Shown here one piece after another: positions 53,656-63,355 of a stretch of DNA of 64,000 nucleotides. The translations under genes were made by a program, and so were the position numbers. Each line of letters starts with the position of its first letter. Position 1 is the first letter of the stretch. Location: contig NC_014734.1 of NCBI RefSeq assembly GCF_000183135.1, positions 3,534,001 to 3,598,000 on the forward strand, read 5' to 3'. This stretch comes from Paludibacter propionicigenes WB4 (lineage in GTDB: Bacteria; Bacteroidota; Bacteroidia; Bacteroidales; Paludibacteraceae). The notes beneath the pieces were generated by a model. The model made no database searches. It was not told where the DNA came from and saw only the letters and a program-made list of their open reading frames with translations.

Positions 53656-54822
53656 ATGGAATTTTACGGATTTTATTTTTCTTTGATTGAATTGATAGCC
53701 TTTGGCTTGTTGTTTCTGGCATTCATATATCAGCTCTATTTTTATTTACGCTATATGAATGGTGTTTTGAGATGGAAAAACAGAATAAGTAAAGACAAAG
53801 TTATATTTCAGACAGAACAACCTCCGGTCTCGGTTGTTATTTGTGCTAAAGATGAATCGGATAACCTTCGTAAGTTTCTTCCTTTTGTTCTTCAGCAGGA
53901 ATATCCTGATTTTGAAGTGATTGTTATCAACGATGGTTCTACAGACCAATCGGATATTTTGCTCAACGATTTGAGTGTGGAATATCCAAATCTGAGAACT
54001 ACGTTTGTGCCTGTAGGAGCCAATAATCTAAGTACAAAAAAACTTGGATTGACATTGGGTATCAAGGCTGCTAAGAATGACTTGTTGCTATTTACCGATG
54101 CCGATTGTATGCCTGAAGATAAATTCTGGATAGCCCGCATGGTTAGAAACTTTAGTCCTGAAACCGAATTTGTATTGGGGTACGGAGCATATTTCAACAA
54201 GAAAGGCTTATTGAACAGATTGATTACCTACGATACACTTTTTATCGGATTGCAATACCTGGGTATGGCTGCGGCACGCAAACCGTACATGGGTGTCGGT
54301 CGAAATCTGGCCTATCGCAAAGAGACTTTCTTTGCTCATAAAGGATTTGCATCTACGCTTCATTTGAGTTCAGGTGATGATGATTTGATGGTGAATAAAG
54401 CCTGTGATAAAAAAAATACACGGATTGAAGTTTCTCCTGATAGTATTACCTGGTCTGAGCCCAGCAAGACGTACAGAGATTGGTTTTACCAGAAGTTGAG
54501 ACATCTCTCTGTCTCATCGTATTATAAAAGCTCAAGCAAGTTTAGACTGAGTCTTGAACCTTTGTCTCGCGGATTATTCTATCTGGCATTTATCCTTACG
54601 TTGGTGTTTGGTGGTTTAATCCTTCAGATTGCTGCGGGTGTTCTTTTTCTGGCCAGATTCATTTTGCAACTTTGTGTGATAAACGGCTCTTCAAAACATT
54701 TTGGAGAAAGAAAGTATATTCTCACACTCCCGTTTTTCGATATTTTCTTACCGTTGGTAAGCCTTTATATTCTTACTTTTGGTAGATTTGCTAACCGCAA
54801 GCGACCTCTGAGATGGAAATAA
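53656..54822 (+). CDS. Membrane glycosyltransferase, family 2
   Basis: 388 residues. An N-terminal membrane helix (IELIAFGLLFLAFIYQLYFYL) is followed by a GT-A domain with VSVVICAKDES, VIVINDGSTDQ, LLLFTDADC (DxD-like metal site), SSGDDDLMV and a QKLRH motif in the position of the QxxRW of processive enzymes, then two or three C-terminal membrane helices (LAFILTLVFGGLILQIAAGVL and FFDIFLPLVSLYIL). Likely makes or extends a surface polysaccharide or glycolipid; the sugar is unknown. It follows lysA after 75 bases and ends at a strong terminator. Confidence 0.9.
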   Translation: MEFYGFYFSLIELIAFGLLFLAFIYQLYFYLRYMNGVLRWKNRISKDKVIFQTEQPPVSVVICAKDESDNLRKFLPFVLQQEYPDFEVIVINDGSTDQSDILLNDLSVEYPNLRTTFVPVGANNLSTKKLGLTLGIKAAKNDLLLFTDADCMPEDKFWIARMVRNFSPETEFVLGYGAYFNKKGLLNRLITYDTLFIGLQYLGMAAARKPYMGVGRNLAYRKETFFAHKGFASTLHLSSGDDDLMVNKACDKKNTRIEVSPDSITWSEPSKTYRDWFYQKLRHLSVSSYYKSSSKFRLSLEPLSRGLFYLAFILTLVFGGLILQIAAGVLFLARFILQLCVINGSSKHFGERKYILTLPFFDIFLPLVSLYILTFGRFANRKRPLRWK

Positions 54823-54840
54823 CAGGAAAGTTTTAAATAC

Positions 54841-54876
54841 AAAAAAAGGATGCAGTTAATTTGCATCCTTTTTTTT
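54841..54876. terminator. Bidirectional terminator between GT2 and GH31
   Basis: A7-GGATGCA pairs with TGCATCC-T8 around a 7-base loop (54855-54861). Both convergent genes end here. Confidence 0.9.
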
Positions 54877-54890
54877 GTATCAATTACTAC

Positions 54891-57296
54891 TTATTTGCTC
54901 TTCTGAAATTTCCATTTCAGGTTGATTGCCGAATCACTCCAGTCGAGCACTGCACTTTGCGTTTTTCTAACGCTTGAGACTTTTAGCTCACCGACTGATG
55001 AACGGAGGGAGTTGATGGTGTCAAAACCATGCAGTATCAGACATACTTTTTTGAATCTTCCATTGAGACTACCTTTCTTTTCGGAAATATTGAGTTCGTT
55101 TTTTGTCGGATCAAAATTTATCGTTCGTTCATACGAAGCCATTTTTTCATACTCGTATGTAGTTCCATCGTCTTCGTAGTAGAGTAATTGTGTCGGTTTA
55201 ACTCCGGCAAATACATGTAACTTTAATGTGTCTCCGGCACTTTCAGTTGTGTTTTGCACCGTGTTCTGCATAGGAATAATTGCTCCTTCGCGGGCAAATA
55301 CCGGTAAATCGCTCAGCGGAGATGCGACATGGTAGTCTTTACCGCCATCGAAAGCCTCATCGTTGGAGAAGCGATACCAGCGTCCTTCCGGCAAGTATAC
55401 CCGAGTGTAACTGTCAGTACTGCGAGCAGGACAAACCAACAATCCATCTCCGAACATGTATTGATTTTCAAAATCTTTCAGGAAGACATTCTCATCCTTT
55501 GTATAGTCGATAGCTAGTGTTCGTACCAGTGGTAATCCTGTTCTTGAAGCTAACAAGGCATTTGAATATATATACGGCATCAACTGATAACGCAGGTTGA
55601 GATAGTTGCGTACAATGTCCTGATAATCTTTGGGCAATATCCAGGGTTCACGATAGTTGACATCTACGGCGCTATGATTGCGATAAAAAGGTGTAAATGC
55701 ACCCAGTGACATCCAACGAACCATTAGTTCTTTGGTTGGCTCACCTATGAAGCCGCCTACATCGGGACCGGCAAAAGAAAACCCAGCCAGACCCAGATTT
55801 GCAACAAGTCTTGCACCTAATAACATGTGGTCGTCTGAAGCAAAGTTATCACCTGTCCAGATGGTAGAATAACGTTGGCCGCCGGAATATGTCGCTCTTG
55901 TAATTGTCAGCGGCCGACGTCCTTCCATTAGGTTTCTTGTGCCTTCGTAAGTAGCCCTTACCATTTGCATTCCGAATATATTGTGTCCTTCTTTCATGGT
56001 TGTTTTGTTTCCTTCAAAACCAAATTCAACCATGTCCGGAATTTTTTGCCCCCAGGTTGCGGGTTCATTCATATCGTTCCAGAAGCCTTCAACTCCTTTG
56101 TTGGTTAGCGTCGTGAATTTCTGACCCCACCAACTACGAACTTCAGGTCGTGTGAAATCAGGAAAATGCGACCTGCCGGGCCATACGCTTCCGATATAGG
56201 GTTGTCCGTTTGGATAGGAAAGGAAATAATTGTTTTTTACCCCTTCGTCGTAAGCAGAATATCCCTTTTCAACTTTCAAACCCGGATCGATAATTACAGC
56301 CAAATGGAAACTCATGTTTTTCAGTTTGTCGATCATTTCTTTGGGCTGCGGATAGCGCTCAGGATTCCATGTGAATACTTTATAATTATCCATATAATGA
56401 ATGTCCAGGTAAAGTACATCGCAAGGAAATTTCTTTTCGCGAAAGGTTTGTGCAACATTCAGCAACTCCTTATCAGGGTAGTAACTGTACCGACACTGTT
56501 GATAACCCAGACTCCAGAGTGGTGGAAGTTTAGGGCGACCGGTGAGCCATGTATACTGCTCAATAACATTGCGAACGCTGCTTCCAGCAAAGAAATAATA
56601 GTCCATCTCACCACCAACAGCCCCAAAATGAGACATTTCATCATCTGTGGATGCACCGAAGCTGAAAGTGCTTTTATAGGAGTTATCAAAGAAGATTCCA
56701 TAGCTTATTCCGTTGTGAATTCCCATGTAAAATGGAATGGATGCATAAAGCGGATCTTTGTCCAACGCATAAGCCGGAACATCGGAGTTCCAATTTTCAT
56801 AAGCCAGACTCCGTTTGTTGAGCGGTCCGGTTTTTTCGCCTAGCCCAATGAATTTTTCGTTGGAAAGTATCTTCTTGAAACAAGTGACATCATTGCCGAG
56901 CCAGGTCATTCCAAATCGGGAATCATCTGCATTGAGCAATTTGCCTTCGGGGCTGTAGAAACTAATGCGAATGGGCGATTTGGTTATCTCAATTTTCAGA
57001 CTGCCGGTTTTCAATACCAGTTTAGTTGCATCGTCTGTTACCGACTCAAATTTGCCTGTTGCCTGTTTCTCCACTGCATACGAAAATGTCCTCAGTGGTT
57101 TTTCCCTGTAGGCTCTTACTCTTATGATATCGTCCCTGAATGCGGAAATTTGTACTGTGGCGTTGTCGGCTTCAATGTTAATCGTGTTTTTTTCTTGTTT
57201 AAACGTCTTTAAGTTCCCTATTGATACTGATGTTTCAGACCAAGTATTGAATAAAGATAGCATTAAACAGCATGAAATAATGAGGATTTTTTTCAT
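54891..57296 (-). CDS. Secreted glycoside hydrolase family 31 (alpha-glucosidase/xylosidase type)
   Basis: 801 residues, a usual GH31 length. A signal peptide (MKKILIISCCLMLSLFNTWS) predicts export to the periplasm or surface. Galactose-mutarotase-like N-domain, then the catalytic barrel with PLWSLGYQQCRYSYY, DVLYLDIHYMD, the nucleophile Asp408 in GFWNDMNEPA and a probable acid/base Asp483 in IWTGDN, followed by the AGPDVGGF motif and a C-terminal beta domain (DUF5110-like, LLYYEDDGTTYEYEKMASYERT). Acts on alpha-linked glucosides or xylosides; which one cannot be told. No SusC/D pair is nearby. Confidence 0.94.
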   Translation of the reverse strand: MKKILIISCCLMLSLFNTWSETSVSIGNLKTFKQEKNTINIEADNATVQISAFRDDIIRVRAYREKPLRTFSYAVEKQATGKFESVTDDATKLVLKTGSLKIEITKSPIRISFYSPEGKLLNADDSRFGMTWLGNDVTCFKKILSNEKFIGLGEKTGPLNKRSLAYENWNSDVPAYALDKDPLYASIPFYMGIHNGISYGIFFDNSYKSTFSFGASTDDEMSHFGAVGGEMDYYFFAGSSVRNVIEQYTWLTGRPKLPPLWSLGYQQCRYSYYPDKELLNVAQTFREKKFPCDVLYLDIHYMDNYKVFTWNPERYPQPKEMIDKLKNMSFHLAVIIDPGLKVEKGYSAYDEGVKNNYFLSYPNGQPYIGSVWPGRSHFPDFTRPEVRSWWGQKFTTLTNKGVEGFWNDMNEPATWGQKIPDMVEFGFEGNKTTMKEGHNIFGMQMVRATYEGTRNLMEGRRPLTITRATYSGGQRYSTIWTGDNFASDDHMLLGARLVANLGLAGFSFAGPDVGGFIGEPTKELMVRWMSLGAFTPFYRNHSAVDVNYREPWILPKDYQDIVRNYLNLRYQLMPYIYSNALLASRTGLPLVRTLAIDYTKDENVFLKDFENQYMFGDGLLVCPARSTDSYTRVYLPEGRWYRFSNDEAFDGGKDYHVASPLSDLPVFAREGAIIPMQNTVQNTTESAGDTLKLHVFAGVKPTQLLYYEDDGTTYEYEKMASYERTINFDPTKNELNISEKKGSLNGRFKKVCLILHGFDTINSLRSSVGELKVSSVRKTQSAVLDWSDSAINLKWKFQKSK

Positions 57297-57327
57297 AAAG
57301 TACTGCGAGTTATATATAAATTAATCA

Positions 57328-57356
57328 CAAATTTAATCGATTTGCGCCAGATTCAA
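57328..57356 (-). promoter_or_regulatory. Probable promoter of the GH31 gene
   Basis: On the minus strand TTG (57356-57354), 18 bases, then TAAATTTG (57335-57328). The spacing is one short of the usual range. Confidence 0.55.
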
Positions 57357-57420
57357 TAGCATGACAGTTTAGTATGTTGCTATATTTTTCGCAAACGTTT
57401 GCGACTATATAGAAATACAT

Positions 57421-57463
57421 AAAAAAACAAAGACCGGCTTCAGATTCATAGAAGTCGGTCTTT
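57421..57463 (-). terminator. Terminator of the greA-HIT operon
   Basis: A 13-bp stem with one G-T wobble, AAAGACCGGCTTC (57429-57441) and GAAGTCGGTCTTT (57451-57463); read leftwards it is followed by GTTTTTTT. It lies 17 bases beyond the HIT gene stop. Confidence 0.88.
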
Positions 57464-57479
57464 CATTATTTTGTGTTGG

Positions 57480-57875
57480 TTATCCTATTTTCTGACGAAT
57501 GTGCTCAGCAATTTCATTCATTTCTTCAACACTGAGTTTCAATTTCGGATTTTTGAAGTTCATATCCGACTCCTGATTTATCGGGATTAGGTGAACATGG
57601 GCGTGAGGAACTTCCAGTCCGATTACTGCTACTCCGATTCGCTTACACGGAATTGCTTTTTCAATTGCATGAGCCACCTTTTTTGCAAAAAGCATCAAGG
57701 CGCTGTAGGTTGCTTCATCCAAATCAAAAATATAATCTTTCTCTGTTTTAGGAATAACCAACGTATGTCCTTTTGTCATAGGGTTAATATCCAGAAAAGC
57801 GAAGAAACGGTCATCTTCTGCAATTTTATAACAGGGAATTTCTCCGTTTACGATTTTTGTAAAGATTGTTGCCAT
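57480..57875 (-). CDS. HIT family nucleotide-binding hydrolase
   Basis: 131 residues. The histidine triad HAHVHLIP (His91, 93, 95) is intact, preceded by FLDINPMTKGHTLVIP. Members are AMP/ADP-ribose-type nucleotidyl hydrolases (HinT-like purine phosphoramidases); the exact substrate is open. 46 bases after greA on the same strand and ahead of a clear terminator, so the two are an operon, an arrangement I know from other Bacteroidota. Confidence 0.93.
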   Translation of the reverse strand: MATIFTKIVNGEIPCYKIAEDDRFFAFLDINPMTKGHTLVIPKTEKDYIFDLDEATYSALMLFAKKVAHAIEKAIPCKRIGVAVIGLEVPHAHVHLIPINQESDMNFKNPKLKLSVEEMNEIAEHIRQKIG

Positions 57876-57921
57876 ATATAAATAGTGAAAAGAAAATCAG
57901 AAACTGAGTTAGCCTTGTAAC

Positions 57922-58392
57922 TTAAAGTGAAATTTCCATTACTTCAAATTCAAGCATGCCCGATGGAACAGATACGGTGGCTCTTTCACCAACTTTTTTC
58001 CCCAGTAAACCTTTGGCAATAGGAGTTGTAACCGATAGTTTGCCTTCTTTGAAATTGGCTTCACTTTCCGATACAATCATATAAGACATGAGTTGATTTG
58101 TTTTTGTATTTTTAATTTTTACGCGTGTCAGAATCTGCACTTCGTTGGTGTTTATTTTCGATTCATCAATCATACGTGCCGAGGCAATCATGTCTTTAAG
58201 GTTGGAAATTCTCATTTCGAGCATGCCCTGCGCTTCTTTAGCTGCATCGTATTCGGCATTTTCGGACAAATCGCCTTTGTCACGAGCTTCTCCAATTTGT
58301 TTTGAGATAGCTGGGCGTTGTACACTTTCCAGTTCGTTGAGCTCTTCAACTAGTTTTCTATAACCTTCGGCTGTCATATAATTTATTGCCAT
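57922..58392 (-). CDS. greA: Transcription elongation factor GreA
   Basis: 156 residues, typical. The N-terminal antiparallel coiled coil carries the acidic tip GDLSENAEYDAAKE (about 40-53) that rescues backtracked RNA polymerase, and the C-terminal FKBP-like domain ends SVPSGMLEFEVMEISL. First gene of the greA-HIT unit. Confidence 0.96.
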   Translation of the reverse strand: MAINYMTAEGYRKLVEELNELESVQRPAISKQIGEARDKGDLSENAEYDAAKEAQGMLEMRISNLKDMIASARMIDESKINTNEVQILTRVKIKNTKTNQLMSYMIVSESEANFKEGKLSVTTPIAKGLLGKKVGERATVSVPSGMLEFEVMEISL

Positions 58393-58494
58393 AGCTTTGT
58401 TTTCTTTTAGGTTTTTTTTAAGTATAAAACAAAAAGAATTCCGACTATACTCGCCGGAACTCTGATTCTGTTGTGTTTTTAATTATTTATAGTA

Positions 58495-58502
58495 CAAAAA
58501 TA
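58495..58502 (-). promoter_or_regulatory. -7 element upstream of greA
   Basis: TATTTTTG on the minus strand fits TAnnTTTG. The nearest TTG (58528-58526) is 23 bases away, slightly too far. It would give a leader of about 95 nt for greA-HIT. Confidence 0.4.
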
Positions 58503-58675
58503 CTCGTTTTTTTTTAGTTTAAAGCCAATATATTTGTGTTTAATAGCATTTTTATGTGGAATATGTTCTTGTTGAGTTATTAAAGTATCTGTTTTTCGGT
58601 TATTTGCAACGTGTTTCTTTATATTGCGTTTTCAAAAAAATACTTTGGCGGATGGATCTTCGGTAGAGGTTTTAT

Positions 58676-58711
58676 ATAAAAAACAATGGGTAACTTCACA
58701 GCCACCCATTG
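58676..58711 (-). terminator. Orphan leftward terminator hairpin
   Basis: CAATGGGT (58684-58691) and ACCCATTG (58704-58711) form a perfect 8-bp stem with a 12-base loop. On the minus strand the stem is followed by TTTTTTATATAAAA, a classic terminator tail. No minus-strand gene is seen upstream, so a small RNA ending here is possible. Confidence 0.6.
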
Positions 58712-58735
58712 CACATTTTAACCTAAACCTTAACT

Positions 58736-58786
58736 ATGAAAAATTTATCTGTTTGTTTACTCTGCAAAATTGAGAATAATTTTTGA
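58736..58786 (+). CDS. Possible 16-residue leader peptide
   Basis: ATG followed by MKNLSVCLLCKIENNF and TGA. The upstream ACCTAAACCTTAACT context resembles the start region of exported-protein genes in this phylum as I remember it, and the peptide looks like the beginning of a signal peptide. It could be a leader peptide, the remnant 5' end of a lost gene, or chance. Confidence 0.2.
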   Translation: MKNLSVCLLCKIENNF

Positions 58787-58950
58787 AACGTGCAAATTAT
58801 TTGATGATATTTTTTCAATAAAAATGATTTTTTTTTATTGTCCGCCATTTTGAGCTTTATATTTATTTGAATATTAGGAATATAAGTGTTGTCTGTCTTA
58901 TGTGTTAAATAATCAAAATTCTAGAATTTTCGTATTTTGATTATATAATG

Positions 58951-58958
58951 TACTTTTG
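58951..58958 (+). promoter_or_regulatory. -7 element upstream of miaB
   Basis: TACTTTTG fits TAnnTTTG, 24 bases before the miaB start. There is no good -33 partner. Confidence 0.45.
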
Positions 58959-58982
58959 TACGACTAAAAAAATCTCTAAAAA

Positions 58983-60353
58983 ATGAATACAAACGAACAA
59001 TCTGTCACTTCAACGGACTTTAAATCCGCTTTGAATGACAAGAAACTTTTTATTGAAACCTACGGGTGCCAGATGAACGTGGCCGATAGCGAGGTAGTGG
59101 CATCGATTATGCAAATGGATGGTTTTGCTTTGACGGACAAAATTACCGAAGCAGACGCTATTTTTGTGAATACCTGCTCAATAAGAGATAATGCAGAGCA
59201 GAGGGTGATAAACAGGCTCAAATACTTTGAGACGCTTAAGCGTAAAAACAAAAAGCTCATAGTGGGAGTAGTAGGTTGTATGGCTGAGCGTGTGAAAGAT
59301 GAGCTGATAAATGAGTATGGGGTCAATATAGTGGTAGGACCGGATGCATACATGGATATTCCAAACCTGATTGGAAGCGTGGAGCAGGGTAACAAAGCCA
59401 TAAATGTTGATTTGTCAACGACAGAAACATACAGTGACGTACTGCCAACTCGTATCAGCAAGTCTATTTCAGGGTTTATCTCTATTATGCGTGGTTGCAA
59501 TAACTTTTGTTCATATTGCATTGTGCCATATACACGTGGTCGGGAGCGTAGTCGCGACGTGGAGAGTATTCTGACCGAGTTGAAAGATTTGCAAGCGAAG
59601 AACTATAAAGAGGTAACGCTTCTTGGGCAGAATGTAAATTCGTATCGTATGGAAAAAGACGGCGAAGTGATTGAATTCCCCGATTTGCTGGCTATAGTGG
59701 CCGAGGCAGCTCCTGAGATGCGATTCAGATTTTCTACTTCGCATCCTAAAGATATGAGCGACCGTACACTCGAAGTGATTGCTCAATATCCTAACCTGTG
59801 TAAATCGATACATCTGCCGGTGCAATCGGGAAGCAATAAGATATTGAAGCTAATGAACCGAAAATACACCCGTGAGTGGTATTTGGAAAGAATAGCGGCT
59901 ATTCGTAGAATTTTGCCGGAAGCTTCAATCAGTACCGATGTATTCTGTGGATTTCATGGCGAGACGGAAGAGGATCATCAGGAAACACTATCCTTGTTAC
60001 GTGAGGTGAATTTTGATCTGGCCTTTATGTTTAAATACTCTGAGCGTCCTGGAACATTTGCAGCCAAAAACCTGCCTGACAATATCTCCGAAGAAGAAAA
60101 ACTCCGTCGTCTGGCAGAAATTATTGACCTTCAGCGTGAACTTACCAATCAGGGAAATCAGCGCGATGTGGGTAAAACATTTGAGGTATTGGTTGAAGGT
60201 TTTTCTAAAAGATCAAAAGAACAGCTTTTCGGACGCACTTCTCAAAATAAAGTGGTAATTTTCCCCCGCTTAGGCAGACGTATCGGGGAGACTATTCAGG
60301 TTCGGGTTTTAAGTGCCAGTTCAGCTTCGTTAATTGCAGAAGTTGTGGAGTAA
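58983..60353 (+). CDS. miaB: tRNA-i6A37 methylthiotransferase MiaB
   Basis: Radical-SAM enzyme adding a methylthio group to isopentenyl-adenosine 37 of tRNAs reading U-starting codons. 456 residues: N-terminal UPF0004 domain with three cluster cysteines (ETYGCQMN, NTCSIRD, VGCMAE), the radical-SAM CNNFCSYCIVPYTRGRE motif, and a C-terminal TRAM domain (about 390-456). The TRGRERSR sequence after the SAM cysteines fits MiaB better than MtaB or RimO. Confidence 0.95.
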   Translation: MNTNEQSVTSTDFKSALNDKKLFIETYGCQMNVADSEVVASIMQMDGFALTDKITEADAIFVNTCSIRDNAEQRVINRLKYFETLKRKNKKLIVGVVGCMAERVKDELINEYGVNIVVGPDAYMDIPNLIGSVEQGNKAINVDLSTTETYSDVLPTRISKSISGFISIMRGCNNFCSYCIVPYTRGRERSRDVESILTELKDLQAKNYKEVTLLGQNVNSYRMEKDGEVIEFPDLLAIVAEAAPEMRFRFSTSHPKDMSDRTLEVIAQYPNLCKSIHLPVQSGSNKILKLMNRKYTREWYLERIAAIRRILPEASISTDVFCGFHGETEEDHQETLSLLREVNFDLAFMFKYSERPGTFAAKNLPDNISEEEKLRRLAEIIDLQRELTNQGNQRDVGKTFEVLVEGFSKRSKEQLFGRTSQNKVVIFPRLGRRIGETIQVRVLSASSASLIAEVVE

Positions 60354-60405
60354 TACATTGATAAATAAAGAGTTGTCCTAATTAAAGAATTTTTTCCGTA
60401 ATAAC

Positions 60406-60436
60406 TTGCAGTATCAAAATCAAAATACTAATTTTG
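60406..60436 (+). promoter_or_regulatory. Promoter of the fumarate reductase operon
   Basis: TTG at 60406-60408, 20 bases, then TAATTTTG at 60429-60436. This leaves a leader of about 95 nt before frdC. Confidence 0.7.
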
Positions 60437-60536
60437 TGGTACTCTGCAAGAATGCTTTTGATTGCCGTAACTTGTTGAATGAGTATATTTTAAAATTACA
60501 AACTACTAAATAAATTTCAAACTAAAACAAAAATCT

Positions 60537-61217
60537 ATGTGGTTAATTGATTCCTCTATTGGGCGAAAGCTTATTATGAGTATTACGGGGGTATTCCTCG
60601 TGTTGTTTTTACTGTTTCACAGTTGCATGAATATCGTGGTGATTATTTCGCCTGCGGGATATAATGCGATTTGTGCTTTTTTAGGAGCTAACTGGTACGC
60701 CCTTTTAGGTACTTCAGTGTTGGCTGCGGGTTTTGTTATTCATATTTTGTATGCACTGCTTTTGTCATATCAAAATATGCGTGCGCGCGGATCTGAGCGA
60801 TATGCAGAGACAAGCAGTCAAAAAGGTGTTTCGTGGTCATCTCGCAACATGTTACTGTTAGGAGCTATTGTTTTCGGATTTTTGGCTTTGCACATGTACA
60901 ACTTTTGGTTCAAAATGCAGTTTGCTGAAATATCAGGAATGAAAATCGGAGATTTTGAACCTGCTAATGGTGCTGCTTACGTATCACAATTGTTTAGTTC
61001 TAAGATTTATTGTGGAATTTACATCGTTTGGTTAGCCGCATTGTGGTTGCACCTTACACATGGTATCTGGAGTGCATTGCAAACTACCGGTTTGAACAAT
61101 AAAAAATGGTTACCGCGTGTAAAATGTATTGCTAACATTGTATCAACGATAGTGATTTTGATGTTTATGTCAATCCCTGTGTATTATCTGTTAGGATGCG
61201 GTTCTTGCAGCATTTAA
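60537..61217 (+). CDS. frdC: Fumarate reductase/succinate dehydrogenase cytochrome b subunit
   Basis: 226 residues, five predicted membrane helices. It starts MWLIDSSIGRKLIMSITGVFLVLFLLFHSCMN, the start of the Bacteroidota single-subunit di-haem cytochrome b. Haem-ligand His candidates are in LLFHSCMN, FVIHILYALL, LALHMYNFW and LHLTHGIW. It carries electrons between menaquinone and the flavoprotein/iron-sulfur pair. First gene of the operon, 68 bases before frdA. Confidence 0.92.
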   Translation: MWLIDSSIGRKLIMSITGVFLVLFLLFHSCMNIVVIISPAGYNAICAFLGANWYALLGTSVLAAGFVIHILYALLLSYQNMRARGSERYAETSSQKGVSWSSRNMLLLGAIVFGFLALHMYNFWFKMQFAEISGMKIGDFEPANGAAYVSQLFSSKIYCGIYIVWLAALWLHLTHGIWSALQTTGLNNKKWLPRVKCIANIVSTIVILMFMSIPVYYLLGCGSCSI

Positions 61218-61285
61218 AATGGTAAATTCTTGGCAAGCCTTTTGGCAAGCCGATTAGTAAATCAAAAAAATAGTAAATTTAGAAT

Positions 61286-63262
61286 ATGGCAAAGAATCAA
61301 GAATCTACTTCGGTAGAAGGAGCTAAAATAGATGCTAAAATCCCAGCGGGACCATTAGCCGAAAAATGGAGTAATTATAAAGCTCACCAGAAACTGGTGA
61401 ACCCTGCTAACAAACGCCGTTTGGATATCATTGTAGTAGGTACCGGTCTGGCCGGAGCATCAGCTGCTGCATCGCTTGCAGAGCTAGGATTTAATGTATT
61501 GAACTTTTGTATTCAGGATTCACCTCGTCGTGCACACTCAATTGCTGCACAGGGTGGTATCAATGCTGCAAAAAACTATCAAAATGATGGTGACTCTGTT
61601 TACCGTCTTTTTTACGATACCATCAAAGGTGGTGACTACCGCGCTCGCGAAGCCAACGTGTATCGTTTGGCCGAAGTGTCGAATGGTATTATCGACCAAT
61701 GTGTGGCTCAGGGTGTACCTTTCGCACGCGAATACGGTGGTTTGTTAGACAACCGTTCGTTTGGTGGTGCTCAGGTATCGCGTACTTTCTATGCTAAAGG
61801 ACAAACCGGACAACAATTGTTGTTAGGCGCTTATTCTGCTTTAAGCCGTCAGATCGGTAAAGGTTCTGTGAAATTGTACTCTCGCTACGAAATGTTGGAT
61901 GTAGTTGTAATTGATGGTCGCGCCCGCGGTATCATTGCACGCAATCTGGTAAGTGGAAAAATTGAGCGTTTCTTTGCTCATGCAGTTGTAGTAGGAACCG
62001 GTGGATACGGTAATACGTTCTTCCTTTCTACCAACGCTATGGCTTCTAACGGTTCGGCTGCTATTCAGATGTATAAAAAAGGGGCTTATTTCTCTAACCC
62101 TGCTTACGCTCAGATTCACCCTACCTGTATTCCTGTTCACGGAGAATTTCAATCGAAACTGACTTTGATGTCAGAATCTCTTCGTAACGATGGTCGTATC
62201 TGGGTGCCTAAGAAAAAAGAAGATGCAGAAGCTATCCGCGCCGGAAAGAAAAAAGCTACCGACCTGAAAGAAGACGAACGTGATTATTATTTGGAACGTC
62301 GTTATCCTGCTTTTGGTAACTTGGTTCCACGCGACGTGGCTTCACGTGCAGCTAAAGAACGTTGCGATGCAGGATTTGGAGTAGGTAACACCGGTTTGGC
62401 CGTTTATCTTGACTTCTCGGCAGCTATCGAGCGTCTGGGCGAAAATGTAGTTCGCGCACGCTATGGTAACTTGTTCCAGATGTACGAAAAAATTGTTGAT
62501 GAAAATCCGTATAAAACACCAATGATGATTTATCCTGCTATTCACTACACTATGGGTGGTATCTGGGTTGATTATGAACTACAAACTTCTGTAAAAGGAT
62601 TGTTCTGTATTGGTGAAGCTAACTTTTCTGACCACGGAGCGAACCGCTTAGGTGCTTCGGCGTTGATGCAGGGATTGGCAGATGGATATTTCGTATTGCC
62701 ATATACTATCCAGAATTATCTGGCAGATCAGATTCAGGTACCTCGTATGAGTACAGATTTACCTGAATTTACTGAAGCTGAAAAAGCAGTAGAAGAAAAA
62801 ATCAAGAAATTGATGAGTATTCAGGGTAAGAAATCGGTTGATTCTATCCACCGTGAACTTGGTTTGATCATGTGGGACTTTGTAGGAATGGGTCGTAATA
62901 AAGCCGGCTTAGAAACAGCATTGGAAAAAATTAAAGAAGTTCGTAAAGAATTCTGGACCAATGTTTTCATTCCCGGTAAAGACTCTGATTTGAATAATGA
63001 GTTGGAAAAAGCACTTCGATTGGCTGACTTTATCGAAATTGGCGAATTGATGGCACGTGACGCGTTGATGCGCGAGGAATCGTGTGGTGGTCACTTCCGT
63101 GAAGAGTATCAAACTCCCGAAGGTGAAGCATTGCGTAACGACGAGGAATTCTCATTTGCTTCTTGCTGGAAATTTACCGGCGAAGGTAATGAGCCTGAAT
63201 TGTTGAAAGAAGCGTTGGATTATGAATTTATCCACCGTCAACAACGTAATTATAAAGCATAA
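61286..63262 (+). CDS. frdA: Fumarate reductase/succinate dehydrogenase flavoprotein subunit
   Basis: 658 residues. The FAD-binding Rossmann motif is [15 protein letters not shown] (50-64); the covalent FAD His is His84 in [11 protein letters not shown]; active-site segments include [15 protein letters not shown] and [13 protein letters not shown]. In an anaerobe of this phylum the complex most likely runs as fumarate reductase in succinate/propionate fermentation. Codon use is strong and regular, as expected for a highly expressed gene. Normally frdB follows directly; here a four-helix-bundle ORF intervenes. Confidence 0.96.
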   Translation: MAKNQESTSVEGAKIDAKIPAGPLAEKWSNYKAHQKLVNPANKRRLDIIVVGTGLAGASAAASLAELGFNVLNFCIQDSPRRAHSIAAQGGINAAKNYQNDGDSVYRLFYDTIKGGDYRAREANVYRLAEVSNGIIDQCVAQGVPFAREYGGLLDNRSFGGAQVSRTFYAKGQTGQQLLLGAYSALSRQIGKGSVKLYSRYEMLDVVVIDGRARGIIARNLVSGKIERFFAHAVVVGTGGYGNTFFLSTNAMASNGSAAIQMYKKGAYFSNPAYAQIHPTCIPVHGEFQSKLTLMSESLRNDGRIWVPKKKEDAEAIRAGKKKATDLKEDERDYYLERRYPAFGNLVPRDVASRAAKERCDAGFGVGNTGLAVYLDFSAAIERLGENVVRARYGNLFQMYEKIVDENPYKTPMMIYPAIHYTMGGIWVDYELQTSVKGLFCIGEANFSDHGANRLGASALMQGLADGYFVLPYTIQNYLADQIQVPRMSTDLPEFTEAEKAVEEKIKKLMSIQGKKSVDSIHRELGLIMWDFVGMGRNKAGLETALEKIKEVRKEFWTNVFIPGKDSDLNNELEKALRLADFIEIGELMARDALMREESCGGHFREEYQTPEGEALRNDEEFSFASCWKFTGEGNEPELLKEALDYEFIHRQQRNYKA

Positions 63263-63265
63263 TTA

Positions 63266-63294
63266 GTTACGGGTTTCAAGTTACGAGTTACGAG
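63266..63294. repeat. GTTACGAG-type direct repeats before the four-helix-bundle ORF
   Basis: GTTACGGG, then AAGTTACGAGTTACGAG: three copies of a GTTACGRG unit. The reverse complement (CTCGTAAC) is related to the GTAACTT repeats on the other side of the inserted ORF. Confidence 0.65.
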
Positions 63295-63355
63295 ACGGAA
63301 GGACAAACGTGTTCTCGAGTAATAAGTAATCTTGAGATAGATATAAGATAAGAAT

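Larger units (their letters stand above)
58393..58982. other. Long intergenic region between greA and miaB
   Basis: No full gene. Near greA there is a -7 match, TATTTTTG on the minus strand (58502-58495). In the middle lies a leftward terminator-like hairpin (58676-58711) with no known gene feeding it, followed by ACCTAAACCTTAACTATG and a 16-codon frame (58736-58786). A -7 match TACTTTTG (58951-58958) precedes miaB. Confidence 0.6.
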
